Positions 46,203-56,406 of a stretch of DNA of 64,000 nt are shown here, piece after piece (position 1 is the first letter of the stretch; the number at the start of each line of letters is the position of its first letter). The position numbers and the translations under genes are program-made. The notes under the pieces are model-generated. The model saw only the letters and a program-made list of their open reading frames with translations. It was not told the origin of the DNA and made no database searches. The DNA is from Duganella sp. BJB476 (GTDB lineage Bacteria; Pseudomonadota; Gammaproteobacteria; Burkholderiales; Burkholderiaceae_D): NCBI RefSeq assembly GCF_003416895.1, contig NZ_QVIO01000003.1:248001-312000 (forward strand). Direction: 5' to 3'.

Positions 46203-47108
46203 TTGAGCATTTCCAGTATGACGGGCTACGCGGTCGCCACCAGTGAAAGTGCGGCGGGAACACTGACTATCGAAATCAAGAGTGTCAACTCACGATTTCT
46301 AGACCTTCAGTTTCGAATAAACGACGATTTACGAGCGCTTGAACCCGATTTGCGCTCGGCAATCATGGCGGCCATCACCCGCGGCAAGGTCGAATTGCGC
46401 CTCAGCTTCGGCCGCAAGGCCGCGAGCACCGGTTCGCAGGCGCTGAACCTGCCGCTTTTGACCGAATTACAACGCATGCAGGCCGAAGTGAGCGGCCATT
46501 TCCCGGCCGCCGCCACCATGTCGGTGGCCGAGCTGCTGCGCTGGCCCGGCGTGATCGAGGAAGCCCAGATCGGCCAGGAATCGCTGCAGGCCGACGTCGC
46601 CGCGCTGACCGCGCGCACCGTGCAAGCCTTCGTCCACAGCCGCCAGCGCGAAGGCGCGGCGCTGGAAACCATGCTGACCTCGCGCATCGAGGCGATGGAA
46701 GTGATCGTCAAGCGCATCACGCCGCTGATCCCGCAGGTGGTGGCGGCCTTCCAGCAAAAAGCCATCGAGCGCATGCAGGACGCGCTGGGCCTGGCCTGCC
46801 AGGGCTCGAATTCGGCGCTGTCGCGCCAGGACGCGCTCGAGCGCATCCGCCAGGAAGTGATCCTGTACGGCATCCGCATCGACGTCGCCGAAGAGCTGGG
46901 CCGCCTGTCGGCCCACCTGACCGAGACCCGCCACATCCTGAAAAAAGGCGGCCAGGTCGGCAAGCGCCTGGACTTCATGATGCAGGAGCTGAACCGCGAA
47001 GCCAACACCTTGGGCGCCAAGGCCTCGGTCAAGGAACTGGCCGACGCCTCGATGGAACTCAAGCTGCTCATCGAACAGATGCGCGAACAGGTGCAGAACC
47101 TGGAGTAA
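46203..47108 (+). CDS. yicC: YicC/YloC family endoribonuclease
   Basis: 301 residues. The start SISSMTGYAVATSES and the stretch IEIKSVNSRFLDLQFRI, then the C-terminal GRLSAHLTETRHILKKGGQVGKRLDFMMQELNREANTLGAKA are the clear signature of YicC, a hexameric RNase that in E. coli down-regulates RyhB with PNPase. In many bacteria yicC precedes gmk; here gmk is 15 kb away, so that link is lost or rearranged. Divergent from the kinase. Confidence 0.95.
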   Translation: MSISSMTGYAVATSESAAGTLTIEIKSVNSRFLDLQFRINDDLRALEPDLRSAIMAAITRGKVELRLSFGRKAASTGSQALNLPLLTELQRMQAEVSGHFPAAATMSVAELLRWPGVIEEAQIGQESLQADVAALTARTVQAFVHSRQREGAALETMLTSRIEAMEVIVKRITPLIPQVVAAFQQKAIERMQDALGLACQGSNSALSRQDALERIRQEVILYGIRIDVAEELGRLSAHLTETRHILKKGGQVGKRLDFMMQELNREANTLGAKASVKELADASMELKLLIEQMREQVQNLE

Positions 47109-47367
47109 GTCTGTCCCTCCGCCGCCACACCGCGCAACATCGTTGCATTGCGCGCGCCGTGGCGGCCGCCTTCCCGGCCACCCTCCTCATAGGGGATTCC
47201 CCCTCCCCGGCGAATGCAATACGCGTACGGCTATGACAGGTATCGACAGCCGCCGCGCAGCGCCCACACGCTTTCCCCTAAGCTCTCCTTGCAATACACA
47301 TAACGAGACACCACCCAGAGCGGCCGCCACGGTCGCCTAGGCGGACAACAACAGGAGCAGCATCATC

Positions 47368-48753
47368 ATGTCCCAACCCCAGCCACAACTCCGCCCCGTG
47401 CGCGAGGAAGCCACGCCTGCCGTCCCCCTCACCAAGCTCGACCAGTATTTCCAGATCACCGAACGCGGCAGCACCACGCGGCGCGAGGTGCTGGCCGGCG
47501 TCACCACCTTCCTGGCCATGGTGTATTCCGTGTTCGTCGTGCCCGGCATGCTGGGCGCGGCCGGCTTCGACGTCAGCGCCGTGTTCGTCGCGGTCTGCCT
47601 GACCGCCGCCGTCGGCTCGCTGCTGATGGGCGTGTGGGCCAAGCTGCCGATCGCGGTCGGCTGCGCCATCTCGCTGACCGCCTTCACCGCCTTCGGCCTG
47701 GTGCTGGGCAAGGGCCTGTCGCCGGCCGTCGCGCTGGGCGCGGTGTTCCTGATGGGCGTGGTGTTCACGGCGATCTCGGTCACCGGCGTGCGCTCGTGGA
47801 TCCTGCAGAACCTGCCCGCCGGCGTGGCGCACGGCACCGGCGTGGGCATCGGCCTGTTCCTGCTGATGATCGCCTCCAGCGACGTCGGCCTGGTGGTCAA
47901 GAACGCCGGCGCCGGCCTGCCGGTCGCGCTGGGCAAGATCACCTCCTTCCCGGTCGTCATGAGCATGCTGGGCCTGGCCGCCATCTTCGGCCTGGAGCAG
48001 CGCAAGGTGCCGGGCGGCATCCTGCTGGTGGTGATCGCGCTGTCGGCGCTGGGCCTGGCCTTCGACCCGGCGGTGCACTTCACCGGCGTGTTCGCCATGC
48101 CGCAACTGAGTTCCCCCGGCCACCCCTCGCTGATCGGCGCCATGGACATCCGCGGCGCGCTCAGCGTGGCCGTGCTGCCCAGCGTGCTGGCGCTGGTGAT
48201 GACCGCCGTGTTCGACGCCACCGGCACCATCCGCGCGGTCGCCGGCCAGGCCGGCCAGGTCGAGCCGAACGGCTACATCCGCAACGGCGGCAAGGCCCTG
48301 ACGGCCGATTCGCTGAGCTCCATCTTCGCCTCGCTGGTCGGCGGCGCGCCGGCCGCGGCCTACATCGAGTCGACCGTCGGCACCGCCGCCGGCGCCCGCA
48401 CCGGCCTGACCGCCGCCGTGGTCGGCGTGCTGTTCCTCGGCCTGATCTTCTTCTCGCCGCTGGCCGGCCTGGTGCCGCAATACGCCACCGCGCCGGCGCT
48501 GATGTATGTCGGCCTGCTGATGCTGGGCAGCGTCGCCCACATGAAGATGGACGACAAGCTGGACGCGCTGTCCGGCCTGGTGTGCGCGGTGTTCATCCTG
48601 CTGACCTGCAACATCGTCACCGGCATCATGCTGGGCTTCTGCACCCTGGTGGTGGGTCGCCTGGTGTCCGGCGAATGGCGCAAGCTCAACGTCGGCACCG
48701 TCGCCATCGCCATCGCGCTGGCCGTGTTCTACGCCGGCGGCTGGGCCATCTGA
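47368..48753 (+). CDS. NCS2 family purine permease (AzgA-like)
   Basis: 461 residues with about twelve membrane segments. The opening [39 protein letters not shown] and the central [18 protein letters not shown] and [18 protein letters not shown] are typical of the AzgA/PbuG branch of NCS2, proton symporters of adenine, guanine or hypoxanthine. GGAGCAG precedes the ATG. The 259 bases between yicC and this gene hold no gene I accept; no purine riboswitch is recognisable. Confidence 0.92.
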   Translation: MSQPQPQLRPVREEATPAVPLTKLDQYFQITERGSTTRREVLAGVTTFLAMVYSVFVVPGMLGAAGFDVSAVFVAVCLTAAVGSLLMGVWAKLPIAVGCAISLTAFTAFGLVLGKGLSPAVALGAVFLMGVVFTAISVTGVRSWILQNLPAGVAHGTGVGIGLFLLMIASSDVGLVVKNAGAGLPVALGKITSFPVVMSMLGLAAIFGLEQRKVPGGILLVVIALSALGLAFDPAVHFTGVFAMPQLSSPGHPSLIGAMDIRGALSVAVLPSVLALVMTAVFDATGTIRAVAGQAGQVEPNGYIRNGGKALTADSLSSIFASLVGGAPAAAYIESTVGTAAGARTGLTAAVVGVLFLGLIFFSPLAGLVPQYATAPALMYVGLLMLGSVAHMKMDDKLDALSGLVCAVFILLTCNIVTGIMLGFCTLVVGRLVSGEWRKLNVGTVAIAIALAVFYAGGWAI

Positions 48754-48766
48754 TCCCCGCCCCTGC

Positions 48767-48788
48767 CCCGCCGCCAGCAGGCGGCGGG
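48767..48788. terminator. GC-rich hairpin between convergent permease and receiver genes
   Basis: CCCGCCGCC (48767-48775) and GGCGGCGGG (48780-48788) form a perfect 9-bp stem with an AGCA loop. A second overlapping stem GGCGGG (48783-48788) / CCCGCC (48794-48799) is possible. There is no T-run, so termination would be Rho-aided; the position between two convergent stops fits such a role. Confidence 0.6.
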
Positions 48789-48799
48789 ATATTCCCGCC

Positions 48800-49168
48800 T
48801 CAACCGCCGCCCAGCGCGGCCTCGACCAGGGCCACGAACTCGTCCACGCTGATCGGCTTGCTGATATAGCCGTCGCAGCCGGCGGCGCGGATGCGGTCGG
48901 CGTCGCCCGTCATCGCGAAGCTGGTGAAGGCCAGCACCTTGATCGCGCCGGTGCGCGCATCGGCCTTCAGCGCGCCGGTCGCCTCCAGCCCGTCCATGCC
49001 CGGCAGCTGCACATCCATCAGGATCAGGTCCGGCAGCCGCTCGCGCGCCAGCCGCAGCGCGCCTTCGGCCTCGTCCGCCTGCAGCACCTGATGGCCCGCA
49101 TGCTCCAGCAGGAAGGTCGCCAACAGCATGTTGGACGGATTGTCTTCAACGATCAGGATAGTTGCCAT
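48800..49168 (-). CDS. single-domain response regulator (last gene of the chemosensory operon)
   Basis: 122 residues, one receiver domain: acidic residues E8-D9, phosphoacceptor D52 (LILMDVQLPGMDG), Thr in AFTSF and Lys in YISKPIS. It has no output domain. It follows the REC-histidine kinase gene by 16 bases, so it is a natural phosphate acceptor for that kinase or for CheA. In Wsp systems this place is taken by the diguanylate cyclase WspR; here no GGDEF domain is present. Confidence 0.88.
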   Translation of the reverse strand: MATILIVEDNPSNMLLATFLLEHAGHQVLQADEAEGALRLARERLPDLILMDVQLPGMDGLEATGALKADARTGAIKVLAFTSFAMTGDADRIRAAGCDGYISKPISVDEFVALVEAALGGG

Positions 49169-49184
49169 CGCGCCCGGGCCTCCC

Positions 49185-50653
<1,469 letters not shown>

Positions 50654-50657
<4 letters not shown>

Positions 50658-51745
50658 CGCGCCCCCGGCGTCAGGCTGTTCAGCAAGCCGGCGATCGCTT
50701 CCGGCGCCAGCACGTGGCGCGCCGCGCCCAGCCGCACCGCCTCGCCCGGCATACCGTTGACGATCGCGCTGTCCGCGTCTTGCGCTATGGTCAGCGCGCC
50801 GGCCTGCTGCATGGTCAGCAGTTCCTGCGCGCCGTCGCGCCCCATGCCGGTCAACAGCACCCCGGCCGCGCGCGGCCCGAACGCCGCCGCCGAGTGGAAC
50901 AGCTGGGCCACCGCCGGCCGCGCGCCGTGCTCCGCCGGCGCGCTGGACAAGGCGATGCGCGCCACGCCGCCCTCCGCGCGCACCGTCATGTGGGCGTCGT
51001 CGGGCGCCAGGTAGACATTGCCGGCCAGCGCCAGCTCGCCATGCCCGGCGACCCGCACCGCGCCGCCGCAACCGCGTCCCAGCCATTCGACCAGGCCGGC
51101 CACGAAGCCCGGCGAAATATGCTGGACCACCAGGATGGGCGCGGCGAACGGCTGCTTCAGGCGCGCCAGGATGGTGTGCAGCGCCAGCGGGCCGCCGGTC
51201 GAGGCGCCGATCACCACCAGCCGCAGCTCGGCGCCGGCCACCGGCGCCGGCGCTGGCGCCGCTGACGCCGATGCCGATGCTCCGCCGGCGCCCCAGGTTT
51301 CGCTGCGCCGCCAGCGCCGCACCACGCTGACCTCGGCCATCAGCTTGATGGTGCGCAGCAGCTCCTCGGTGATCTGCGCGTGCTCCGGATGGCCGGGACC
51401 GGACGGCTTGGCCAGCACCGCCAGCGCGCCGGCCTCCAGCACGCGGAAGTTGTCCGCCACCTCGTGCGCGACCGGACTGGCGGTGACCATCACGATGCGG
51501 GTCGGGCAAGTCTCCATGATCATCCGGGTGGCGGCGTAGCCGTCCAGCCGCGGCAGATGGATGTCCATGGTGATGACGTCCGGCCGCAGGCGCGCCGCCG
51601 CCTCCACCGCCTGCTCGCCGTCGGCCACCACGCCGATCACCTCCAGCGCCGGATCGGAATTGAGCAGATAGGCCAGCAGCTCGCGCGCCACCGGCGAATC
51701 GTCCACCACCAGCACCCGGATCACGGGCGTGAGCGGGCCGCTCAT
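50654..51745 (-). CDS. cheB: CheB, chemoreceptor glutamate methylesterase (WspF-like)
   Basis: 363 residues from the ATG at 51745. Receiver domain with acceptor D61 (VITMDIHLPRLDG) and, after an Ala/Pro/Ser linker (ASASASAAPAPAPV), a methylesterase domain with the Ser of GASTGGP, His of QHISPGF and Asp of GMGRDG. Removes methyl groups from receptor glutamates and so adapts the receptor. It overlaps cheA and the kinase gene by 4 bases each, showing strong translational coupling. By position it corresponds to WspF. Confidence 0.94.
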
Positions 51746-54075
51746 CGCAGCAACCTGCGCACGGTGGCCAGCAGATTGCCCTGCTCCAGCCCCTGCTTGG
51801 CGATGTAGGCGCTGGCGCCGACGTCGACGCCGCGCTCGCGGTGCTCGCGCGAGGCCAGCGAGGTCACCAGCACCACCGGCAACTCGGCCAGCCGGCGGTC
51901 GGCGCGGATGCTGGCGGTCAGGTCGAAGCCGTCCATGCGCGGCATCTCGACGTCCGACACCACCAAGTCGTAGCCGCCGCCGCGCAGCGCGCTCAGCGCG
52001 TCGACGCCGTCGACCGCCACCGTCACCCGGTAGCCGCCCACCTCCAGCATGTTCTTGAGCAGCGCGCGCGAGGTGATCGAATCCTCCACCACCAGCAACT
52101 GCTGGCGCGCCGCCTGCGCCGCCGGCGCCGGCAAGGGCGTGCCGCCCACGCCCGCGCCGAGCGCCGACTTCAGCAGGTCGGCCACGTGCAGGATGGGCAC
52201 CACCTGGCCGGCCCCCAGCACGGTGGCGCCGGCGATGTTGGGCACCCGCCGCAGCTGCGGCCCCAGGCCCTTGACCAGCACCTCCTGCTCGCCCAGCACC
52301 GCGTCCACCAGGCAGGCCATGCGGCGGCTGCCGCTGGTCAGCAGCGCCAACGTCAGGTAGCCGGACGGCGCCGACGGCGCGGCCAGCCCCAGCACGCGCC
52401 ACAGCTGCACCAGCGCCAGCACCTCGCCCTCCAGCACCACGGTGGGATGGCCCTCGACGCTTTGCACCGATTCCGGCAGCACGCGCGCGACCCGCTCGAC
52501 ATTGCGCGACGGCAGCACGAACTGGCGCCCGGCCGCCGTCACCAGCAGGCCGCGGAAGGTCGCCAGCGTGGCCGGCAGCACGATGCGGAAGCGCGTGCCG
52601 CCGCCCGGCGCCGCCTCGGCCGCCACGCTGCCGCCCAGCTTCTCAGCCTTCTCGCGCACGATCGCCAGCCCCAGGCCGCGCCCGGACAGGTCGGTCAGCA
52701 TGGCGCTGGTCGACACGCCCGACTCGAACACCAGCGCCAGCATCTGCGCCGTGCTCAGCGCCGCGCCGGCCTCGGGCGCCAGCAAGCCCTCGCGCACGGC
52801 GCGGTCGCGCACCTGCAGCGGATCGATGCCGCGGCCGTCGTCGCTGACCAGCAGCTCGACCTTGTCGCCGTCGCGCGGCAGCACTTCGATCGACAAGCGC
52901 GCGCGCTCCTGCTTGCGCGCCAGCCGGCGCTCGGCCGGTGTCTCGATGCCGTGGTCGATGGCGTTGCGCAGCAGGTGCACCAGCGGATCGCGCATCTGCT
53001 CCAGGATGCGGCGGTCGATCTCGATCGCCGCGCCGTCGATGCGCAGCTCGACTTCCTTGCCGCTGTCGTGGGCCAGGTCGCGCACCAGGCGCGGCGCCAT
53101 TTCCAGCAGCGTGGAGAACGGCAGCATCAGCGTGCGCTTCATGTCTTCCAGCAGATTGTCGACCATGCCGGCCAGCGCGCGCCGCTCCTGCCAGGCGCTG
53201 CGTTCGATCTGCACGAAGCGCTCGCTCATGGTCTTGGCCAGCAGCGCGTCGCGCTCGACCGCTTCCAGCAGGCGCTCCAGCGGCGGGCCCTTGCGGGTGG
53301 CGCCGGCCGCGCCGTAGCGGCGCTCGCCCGCGCGGACTATGGCGCGCGCCTCGCCGACGGTGCGGCTCCAGTGCTTGCGCCAGCCTTCCAGTTCGGTGTG
53401 CAGCGCGCGCAGGTCGGCGGCCATGTGCTCGGCGCTGAACTTGAAGGCCAGCAGTTCCTCGGCCTGCAACAGCAGCGCGGTCAGCTTGGCGGTGGAGATG
53501 CGCACCGTCTGCTCCGGCTCGGGCGCGGCGGCGGGCGTGGATGGCGCGGCCGCCGCAGGCATCGCGGACACGGCGGCCATCGGCGACATCGGCGACATCG
53601 GGAGCGTCAGCGACATCGGCTGCATCGGGAGCGGCGGCATCAGCGGTGCAGTGCCTGCGATAGCCGGCGCTGCGGACAAGCCGTACTGCGCTTCCGTCAA
53701 GGCCTGCAGCAGCCCGCCCAGCTCATATGCACCGCCATCGAGCAGCCCGCGCAGCACGTCGATCGTCAGGTACAGCAGCTCGAACATGGGCACCGGCGGC
53801 GCGCACTGCGCGCGCTTCAGCAGGGCCAGCACGCTTTCGAGCGCCTGGCACACGGCCTCGATGTCGGCCAGGTTGACCGCGCGCGCCGCGCCCTTGAGGC
53901 TGTGCACCTCGCGGAACAGCGTCTCCACCAGGCCGGCCGCGCGCGCGGACCCACCAGGTTCGTCCGGCCGCTCCAGCTCCAGCACCAGCGCCGACATCGC
54001 GCCGACATGCTCGTCGGCCTCCAGCCTGAAGGTCGCGAGCAGGCGCTGCAAGAATCGTTCGTCGTCCGTAGCCAT
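51742..54075 (-). CDS. cheA: CheA-REC hybrid histidine kinase (WspE-like)
   Basis: 777 residues. Domains in order: Hpt with H58 in REVHSLKGAARA; an Ala/Pro/Met linker with MSPMSPM repeats (about 160-185); dimerisation and kinase core with HLLRNAIDHGIE (N-box), DDGRGID (G1) and SGRGLGLAIVREK (G2); a CheW-like domain; and a C-terminal receiver with D708 (VVSDVEMPRMDG). The REC tail makes it a WspE/FrzE-type kinase rather than a flagellar CheA. The MCP stop lies 15 bases upstream. Only one Hpt was found. Confidence 0.94.
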   Translation of the reverse strand: MATDDERFLQRLLATFRLEADEHVGAMSALVLELERPDEPGGSARAAGLVETLFREVHSLKGAARAVNLADIEAVCQALESVLALLKRAQCAPPVPMFELLYLTIDVLRGLLDGGAYELGGLLQALTEAQYGLSAAPAIAGTAPLMPPLPMQPMSLTLPMSPMSPMAAVSAMPAAAAPSTPAAAPEPEQTVRISTAKLTALLLQAEELLAFKFSAEHMAADLRALHTELEGWRKHWSRTVGEARAIVRAGERRYGAAGATRKGPPLERLLEAVERDALLAKTMSERFVQIERSAWQERRALAGMVDNLLEDMKRTLMLPFSTLLEMAPRLVRDLAHDSGKEVELRIDGAAIEIDRRILEQMRDPLVHLLRNAIDHGIETPAERRLARKQERARLSIEVLPRDGDKVELLVSDDGRGIDPLQVRDRAVREGLLAPEAGAALSTAQMLALVFESGVSTSAMLTDLSGRGLGLAIVREKAEKLGGSVAAEAAPGGGTRFRIVLPATLATFRGLLVTAAGRQFVLPSRNVERVARVLPESVQSVEGHPTVVLEGEVLALVQLWRVLGLAAPSAPSGYLTLALLTSGSRRMACLVDAVLGEQEVLVKGLGPQLRRVPNIAGATVLGAGQVVPILHVADLLKSALGAGVGGTPLPAPAAQAARQQLLVVEDSITSRALLKNMLEVGGYRVTVAVDGVDALSALRGGGYDLVVSDVEMPRMDGFDLTASIRADRRLAELPVVLVTSLASREHRERGVDVGASAYIAKQGLEQGNLLATVRRLLR

Positions 54076-54090
54076 GCGCCCCCCTTCGCT

Positions 54091-55863
54091 TTACACCCGA
54101 TACCGCCCGACCATCGCCTTGAGCTTCTGGCCCAGCGCATGCAGATCGTGCGCGGCCGCCTCGGCCTGGCGCGTGCTGGCCATGTTCTGGGTGGTCGAGA
54201 CCTTGATGTTTTCCATCGCCAGCGCCAGCTGGTCCATGCCGGCCAGCTGCTGGTGCGCCGACACCGCGATCTGGCTGGCCGCCACCGCGCTGTCGCCGAT
54301 GCTCTCGGTCAGCTGGCGGATCGCCTCGCCGGCGTCGCGCGACTGCCGCACGCCCAGCTCGACCGCCTTGGCGCCCTGCTCGGTGGCCAGCACCGCGCTG
54401 CCGGTGGCCTTCTGGATGTCGCCCAGGATGGTGCGCACCTGGGCCGTGGCTTGCCGCGACTGCGCCGCCAGGCTCTTGACCTCCTGCGCCACCACCGCGA
54501 AACCCTTGCCGTGCTCGCCGGCCTTGGCGGCCTCGATCGAGGCGTTCACCGCCAGCAGGTTCGATTGCTCGGACAGGTCGTTGACGCTGGCGATCAACTC
54601 GCCGATCGCCTGGCTCTGCTCGGACAGCCGCATGATGCTCTCGGCGATCAGCTCCATCTGCTCGCGGATCTGCTGCATGCCCTCGATCGACTCCTCCACC
54701 GAGCGCTTGCCGGTCTGCGACACCTGGGCCGCGCGCTGCGCCGCCTCGGCCACGTTCTTGGCCTTCTGGCTGGCCATCAGCGCGGTCTGCTTGACCTCGT
54801 CGAGCGTGGCCGAGGTCTCGCTCATCACCGCCGCCGCCTCGCTGGCGCCGGCCGCCACCTGGGTGGTGCCGGCCAGGATCGCGCTCGACGACGCCGCCAG
54901 CACGTCGACCCCCTCGCCGATCTCGCGGTTCATCTCGCGCAGGTTGAGCACCATCGCCGCGAAGGCCTTGCCCAGCACGTCGTGCGCGGACGGCGGCGCC
55001 AGCGCCCCGGTCAGGTCGCCGGTGGCGATGCGCTCGGCCGCCGCGGCCTTCTCGCGCAGGTTGTCGACCATCGCCGCGAACGCCATGCCCAAGGCGTCCT
55101 GCTCGGAGCGCGGCACCACCTGCAGCAGCAGGTCGCCGGAAGCGATGCGGGTGGCGATCGCCACCTTCTCCTGCAGCGACAGCGCCATCTCGCGGAACTT
55201 GTCCTGCAACAGGCCGATCTCGTCGGCGCGCGCGCGCCCGGCCGGCCGCACCACGATCTCGCCGGCCGCCACCAGCCGCGCCGCCTCGGCGATGTCGCGG
55301 ATCGGCTGCACGATCACCGCGTGCAGGCGCAGCGCGCTGGGCAGCGAGATCAGCAGCGAACCGACCATCACCAGCAGGATGATGCCGCCATAGCGCACCA
55401 TGCGCGTGAGCATGGGCTCGGTGCTCAGGCGCAGATACACGCTGCCGACCTGGCGCTGCTTTTCCCGGATCGGCCAGGTTCCCAGCAGCTCGTCGCCGAC
55501 GAAGCGCTGGCCCGGCGCCTCGGCGCGCGCCGGCAGCGGCAGCGCCTGCCGGTCCGGGCGGGCGTAGCTGGCGAACGGCGCGCCGTCGGCCGCGTACAGC
55601 GCGGCGGCGGCGATCTCCGGGTTCGCCTGCAGCGCGTTCAGGTATTCCTGCGCCGCCTTGGGGTCGCTGAACACCAGCGACGGCGCCACGCTGGCGGCCA
55701 GGATCTCGGCCTGCACCGCGATCTCCTGCTGCTTCTGGGCGCGGTAGGTGTAGACGTCGTAGCTGACGATCACCGTGCCCGCCATCAGCAGGGCGATGGC
55801 GCTGGCCAGCACCGTGATCAGCATCAGCTTGCGGCGGATCGGACTGTCGATAAACCAGTGCAT
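54091..55863 (-). CDS. methyl-accepting protein with CHASE8-like sensor and several HAMP units (WspA-like position)
   Basis: 590 residues. Membrane helices at about 14-34 and 157-177 frame a periplasmic domain whose pattern SVAPSLVFSDPKAAQEYLNAL and PEIAAAALYAADG matches CHASE8, the sensor of YfiN/TpbB. After it come HAMP (PIRDIAEAARLVAAGE) and two further HAMP-like units (ATRIASGDLLLQV, AERIATGDLTGAL), then the signalling hairpin NDLSEQSNLLAVNASIEAAKAGEHGKGFAVVA. It ends in GRYRV without a CheR-docking pentapeptide. The YfiR-like gene abuts its start, so YfiR control of this receptor is likely by analogy. Confidence 0.9.
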   Translation of the reverse strand: MHWFIDSPIRRKLMLITVLASAIALLMAGTVIVSYDVYTYRAQKQQEIAVQAEILAASVAPSLVFSDPKAAQEYLNALQANPEIAAAALYAADGAPFASYARPDRQALPLPARAEAPGQRFVGDELLGTWPIREKQRQVGSVYLRLSTEPMLTRMVRYGGIILLVMVGSLLISLPSALRLHAVIVQPIRDIAEAARLVAAGEIVVRPAGRARADEIGLLQDKFREMALSLQEKVAIATRIASGDLLLQVVPRSEQDALGMAFAAMVDNLREKAAAAERIATGDLTGALAPPSAHDVLGKAFAAMVLNLREMNREIGEGVDVLAASSSAILAGTTQVAAGASEAAAVMSETSATLDEVKQTALMASQKAKNVAEAAQRAAQVSQTGKRSVEESIEGMQQIREQMELIAESIMRLSEQSQAIGELIASVNDLSEQSNLLAVNASIEAAKAGEHGKGFAVVAQEVKSLAAQSRQATAQVRTILGDIQKATGSAVLATEQGAKAVELGVRQSRDAGEAIRQLTESIGDSAVAASQIAVSAHQQLAGMDQLALAMENIKVSTTQNMASTRQAEAAAHDLHALGQKLKAMVGRYRV

Positions 55864-56406
55864 TTAACGGCCCTCCTTGCCGGCGCGCGGCTTGACGCTG
55901 AGCGCCATGTTGAGCAGCTTGGAGCTGATCAGCAGGCCGTTGCGCGCGGCCGCCTCGTCGTCGACGTTGAAGCGCACGCGGTTGTCCTTGAGCGCGAAGC
56001 TGATCACGCCGCCGCCGCGCACCTCGCTGATGGTCAGCACCCCGCGCAGCGGCTCGTGCGGCGCCTCGGCGCCGCCCAGGTAGGCCACGTGGCAGCCGGA
56101 CTCGCGGGTCAGGCTCTTCAGGCGCCGCAGCTGCACCGGATGGCTGTCGACATGCTCGCTGTTGACGGCGGCGTCCAGCGCGGCGCCGAACGGGTCGTCG
56201 CCGACCACGCACAGCACCAGCGGGCTGGCGGGGGCCGCGAAGGCGCCGGCCGGCCACTCGATGTACAGGCCGAACTTGTACAGGTAGGCGCCCTTGACCG
56301 CATATTCCAGCGTCTCGCCCTCGGCCGCGCAAGCGGTCGGCGGCGCCAGCGCCAGCGCCAGCAGCAGCGGCAAGGCCGAACGCGCGAGGCGGGTCAGAAT
56401 TTCCAT
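55864..56406 (-). CDS. YfiR family periplasmic protein (DUF4154)
   Basis: 180 residues. Signal peptide ends near ACAAEG. The mature part (EYAVKGAYLYKFGLYIEWPAGAF, LCVVGDDPFGAALD, GGGVISFALKDNRVRFNVDD, LLISSKLLNMAL) matches DUF4154/YfiR. In P. aeruginosa YfiR is a periplasmic, redox-sensitive repressor that binds the CHASE8 domain of the diguanylate cyclase YfiN. Here the neighbour with a CHASE8-like domain is a chemoreceptor; their genes abut with no spacing. The start overlaps the end of the TonB receptor gene by 13 bases. Confidence 0.92.
   Translation of the reverse strand: MEILTRLARSALPLLLALALAPPTACAAEGETLEYAVKGAYLYKFGLYIEWPAGAFAAPASPLVLCVVGDDPFGAALDAAVNSEHVDSHPVQLRRLKSLTRESGCHVAYLGGAEAPHEPLRGVLTISEVRGGGVISFALKDNRVRFNVDDEAAARNGLLISSKLLNMALSVKPRAGKEGR

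Noticed and set aside
47143..47340. 65-codon frame between yicC and the permease
   Set aside because: No ribosome site, Arg/Thr/Pro-rich, no similarity recognised; probably chance.
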